Assembly: GCA_004556155.1 (NCBI GenBank)
Contig: SFIM01000039.1
Coordinates: 1-15,134 of the forward strand
Length of the DNA: 15,134 nucleotides
Direction of reading: 5' to 3'
DNA from: Clostridiales bacterium
GTDB taxonomy: Bacteria; Bacillota; Clostridia; Christensenellales; Aristaeellaceae
Shown here in pieces: positions 14,490 through 15,134 of the stretch. Every line of letters starts with the position of its first letter. Position 1 is the first letter of the stretch. The notes under the pieces were generated by a model that saw nothing but the letters and a program-made list of their open reading frames with translations, was not told the origin of the DNA and did not search any database. Made by a program: the position numbers and the translations under genes.

Positions 14490-14759
14490 GAACGAGGGGG
14501 ACGTTACTTTCTTCAGTGAAGAAAGTAACAAAGAACCTGTGTGTGACGTAAAAGCTGCTTGAGTGAAATTGGAGGACGATGCTGGTATGTGTCCCGTGGC
14601 AGGCGAAAGCCTGAACCGCCCGGATGAAAGCAAGCTTTCCTCCGTTCGTTTCCTGCTTTCCCCCATGGTCTGGCTTCGCCAGCCCGCGCCGATTAAAATC
14701 GGCGTGCCACGGGGCTATGGTTGGCCACAGAAATCAAATGCAGCGATTAGCGATAGTTG
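14490..14759 (-). repeat. Composite intergenic repeat, copy 3 (full form, inverted)
   Basis: Read on the minus strand it shows CAACTATCGCTA (14759-14748), CCAACCATAGCCCCGTGGCACG, the hairpin CGCCGATT-TT-AATCGGCG, GCGAAGCCAGACCATGGGG, a middle hairpin (GGAAAGC-TT-GCTTTC type), CAAGCAGCTTTTACG, CAGGTTCTTTG, the R1 palindrome and ACGTCCCCC. Order and spacing match copy 2, but it points the opposite way. The middle hairpin differs in sequence between the two copies while staying paired. It lies just upstream of the sensory hydrogenase gene. Confidence 0.75.
14503..14529. repeat. 27-base palindrome (R1), copy 3
   Basis: Perfect 13-base arms around a single central base, identical to 252-278 when read on the other strand. 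It lies 63 bases before the start codon of the sensory hydrogenase gene, on the gene side of composite repeat copy 3, and would be in the leader or the promoter area. Confidence 0.88.
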
Positions 14760-14775
14760 AAAAGAACGGCCACCA

Positions 14776-14829
14776 AAAGGCTTCTCCTTGAGGAGAAGCT
14801 GTCGGGCTTGTCCCGACTGATGAGGCGCG
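14776..14829 (-). repeat. CTCATC...CTTCTCC repeat (R3), copy 2, inverted
   Basis: On the minus strand it reads CTCATCAGTCGGGA-CAAG-CCCGACAGCTTCTCC-TCAA-GGAGAAGCCTTTTGG, i.e. two hairpins in a row (14801-14817 and 14780-14799) and a short T-run. Compared with 14998-15049 the first hairpin has a quite different sequence on both arms. It lies next to composite repeat copy 3, as R3 copy 1 lies next to composite copy 2. Confidence 0.75.
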
Positions 14830-14997
14830 TAATCCGCCGCTGCCGGTGGCAGATCAAGGCGGATGCAGCGCCAATGAGGCAACGAGTTTTGCAAGCGTCC
14901 GCGTCGCAAAACGACTATGCCGAATTGTGAGGGTCGTAGACTATGAAATAGCCGTTTTCATAACTATACTAAAGGTAACGCCGCTGCGGCGGCTACA
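14830..14997. other. Gene-free stretch with several hairpins
   Basis: No credible coding sequence was found. Paired segments are GTTTTGC/GCAAAAC (14886-14912), TATGAAA/TTTCATA (14942-14962) and CGCCG/CGGCG (14979-14991). The layout looks like another intergenic repeat unit, but no second copy is present in this window to prove it. Confidence 0.45.
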
Positions 14998-15049
14998 CCT
15001 CATCCGAGCGGCTAAAGCCGCCCACCTTCTCCTCAAGGAGAAGGCTTTT
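14998..15049 (+). repeat. CTCATCCG...CCTTCTCC repeat (R3), copy 3
   Basis: It reads CTCATCCGA, the hairpin GCGGC-TAAA-GCCGC, CCCA, the hairpin CCTTCTCC-TCAA-GGAGAAGG (15025-15044) and CTTTT. The second hairpin plus T-run looks like a terminator on the plus strand, yet no plus-strand gene precedes it in this window. The remaining 85 bases to the window end show no recognisable feature. Confidence 0.75.
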
Positions 15050-15134
15050 GGCGGATTACTCTTGCCAACTGCTGCCAATCGCACGAATGTTTTCCGCACT
15101 CAGCTATCGCCCGCAAGACAGCGCAGCTGGACGC

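Overview
The window looks like chromosome from a strictly anaerobic, fermentative, high-GC member of the Bacillota (class Clostridia). The evidence is the clostridial-type hydrogenase gene cluster, strong AGGAGG-type ribosome binding sites and GC-rich coding sequence separated by AT-richer promoter and terminator segments. No rRNA, tRNA, CRISPR array, phage gene or transposase was seen. I cannot assign a genus from sequence alone.

Layout. (1) 1-331: non-coding sequence with hairpins and one copy of a composite intergenic repeat. (2) 332-1453 (+): HemW-like radical SAM protein, ending in a hairpin terminator that it shares with the convergent hydrogenase operon. (3) 7733-1511 (-): a hydrogenase cluster read leftwards. 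A DRTGG-domain protein and a PHP-domain phosphoesterase-like protein come first. A terminator and a fresh promoter follow, then hydC, an ATP-binding GHKL protein, a thioredoxin-fold ferredoxin-like protein, hydB and hydA. HydABC is the trimeric, soluble, NAD(P)H- and ferredoxin-linked (electron-bifurcating/confurcating type) [FeFe] hydrogenase. (4) 7945-9729 (+): a MATE-family exporter, transcribed divergently from the hydrogenase cluster, plus a small unrecognised protein. (5) 9730-10140: repeats. (6) 14439-10141 (-): a second hydrogenase operon. It encodes a PAS-containing, probably sensory [FeFe]-hydrogenase homologue, a SpoIIE/PP2C-type phosphatase and a monomeric ferredoxin-type (group B-like) [FeFe] hydrogenase. 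(7) 14440-15134: more repeats and hairpins, no credible gene.

How the genes may work together. HydABC would balance NADH and reduced ferredoxin against H2. The monomeric enzyme would exchange electrons between ferredoxin and H2. The PAS-fused homologue may sense H2 or redox state and act through the neighbouring phosphatase. The hydCBA operon carries a GHKL ATPase without a dimerisation/phospho-acceptor domain, so a kinase-like and a phosphatase-like protein sit in the two adjacent hydrogenase operons. That suggests, but does not prove, a phospho-switch controlling H2 metabolism. The H-cluster maturases (HydE, HydF, HydG) are not in this window.

The most unusual structural feature is a composite multi-hairpin repeat of about 255 bp, present in inverted orientation on both sides of the sensory hydrogenase operon and, in shorter form, in front of hemW. 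A serine in place of a conserved H-cluster cysteine in HydA is also worth checking.
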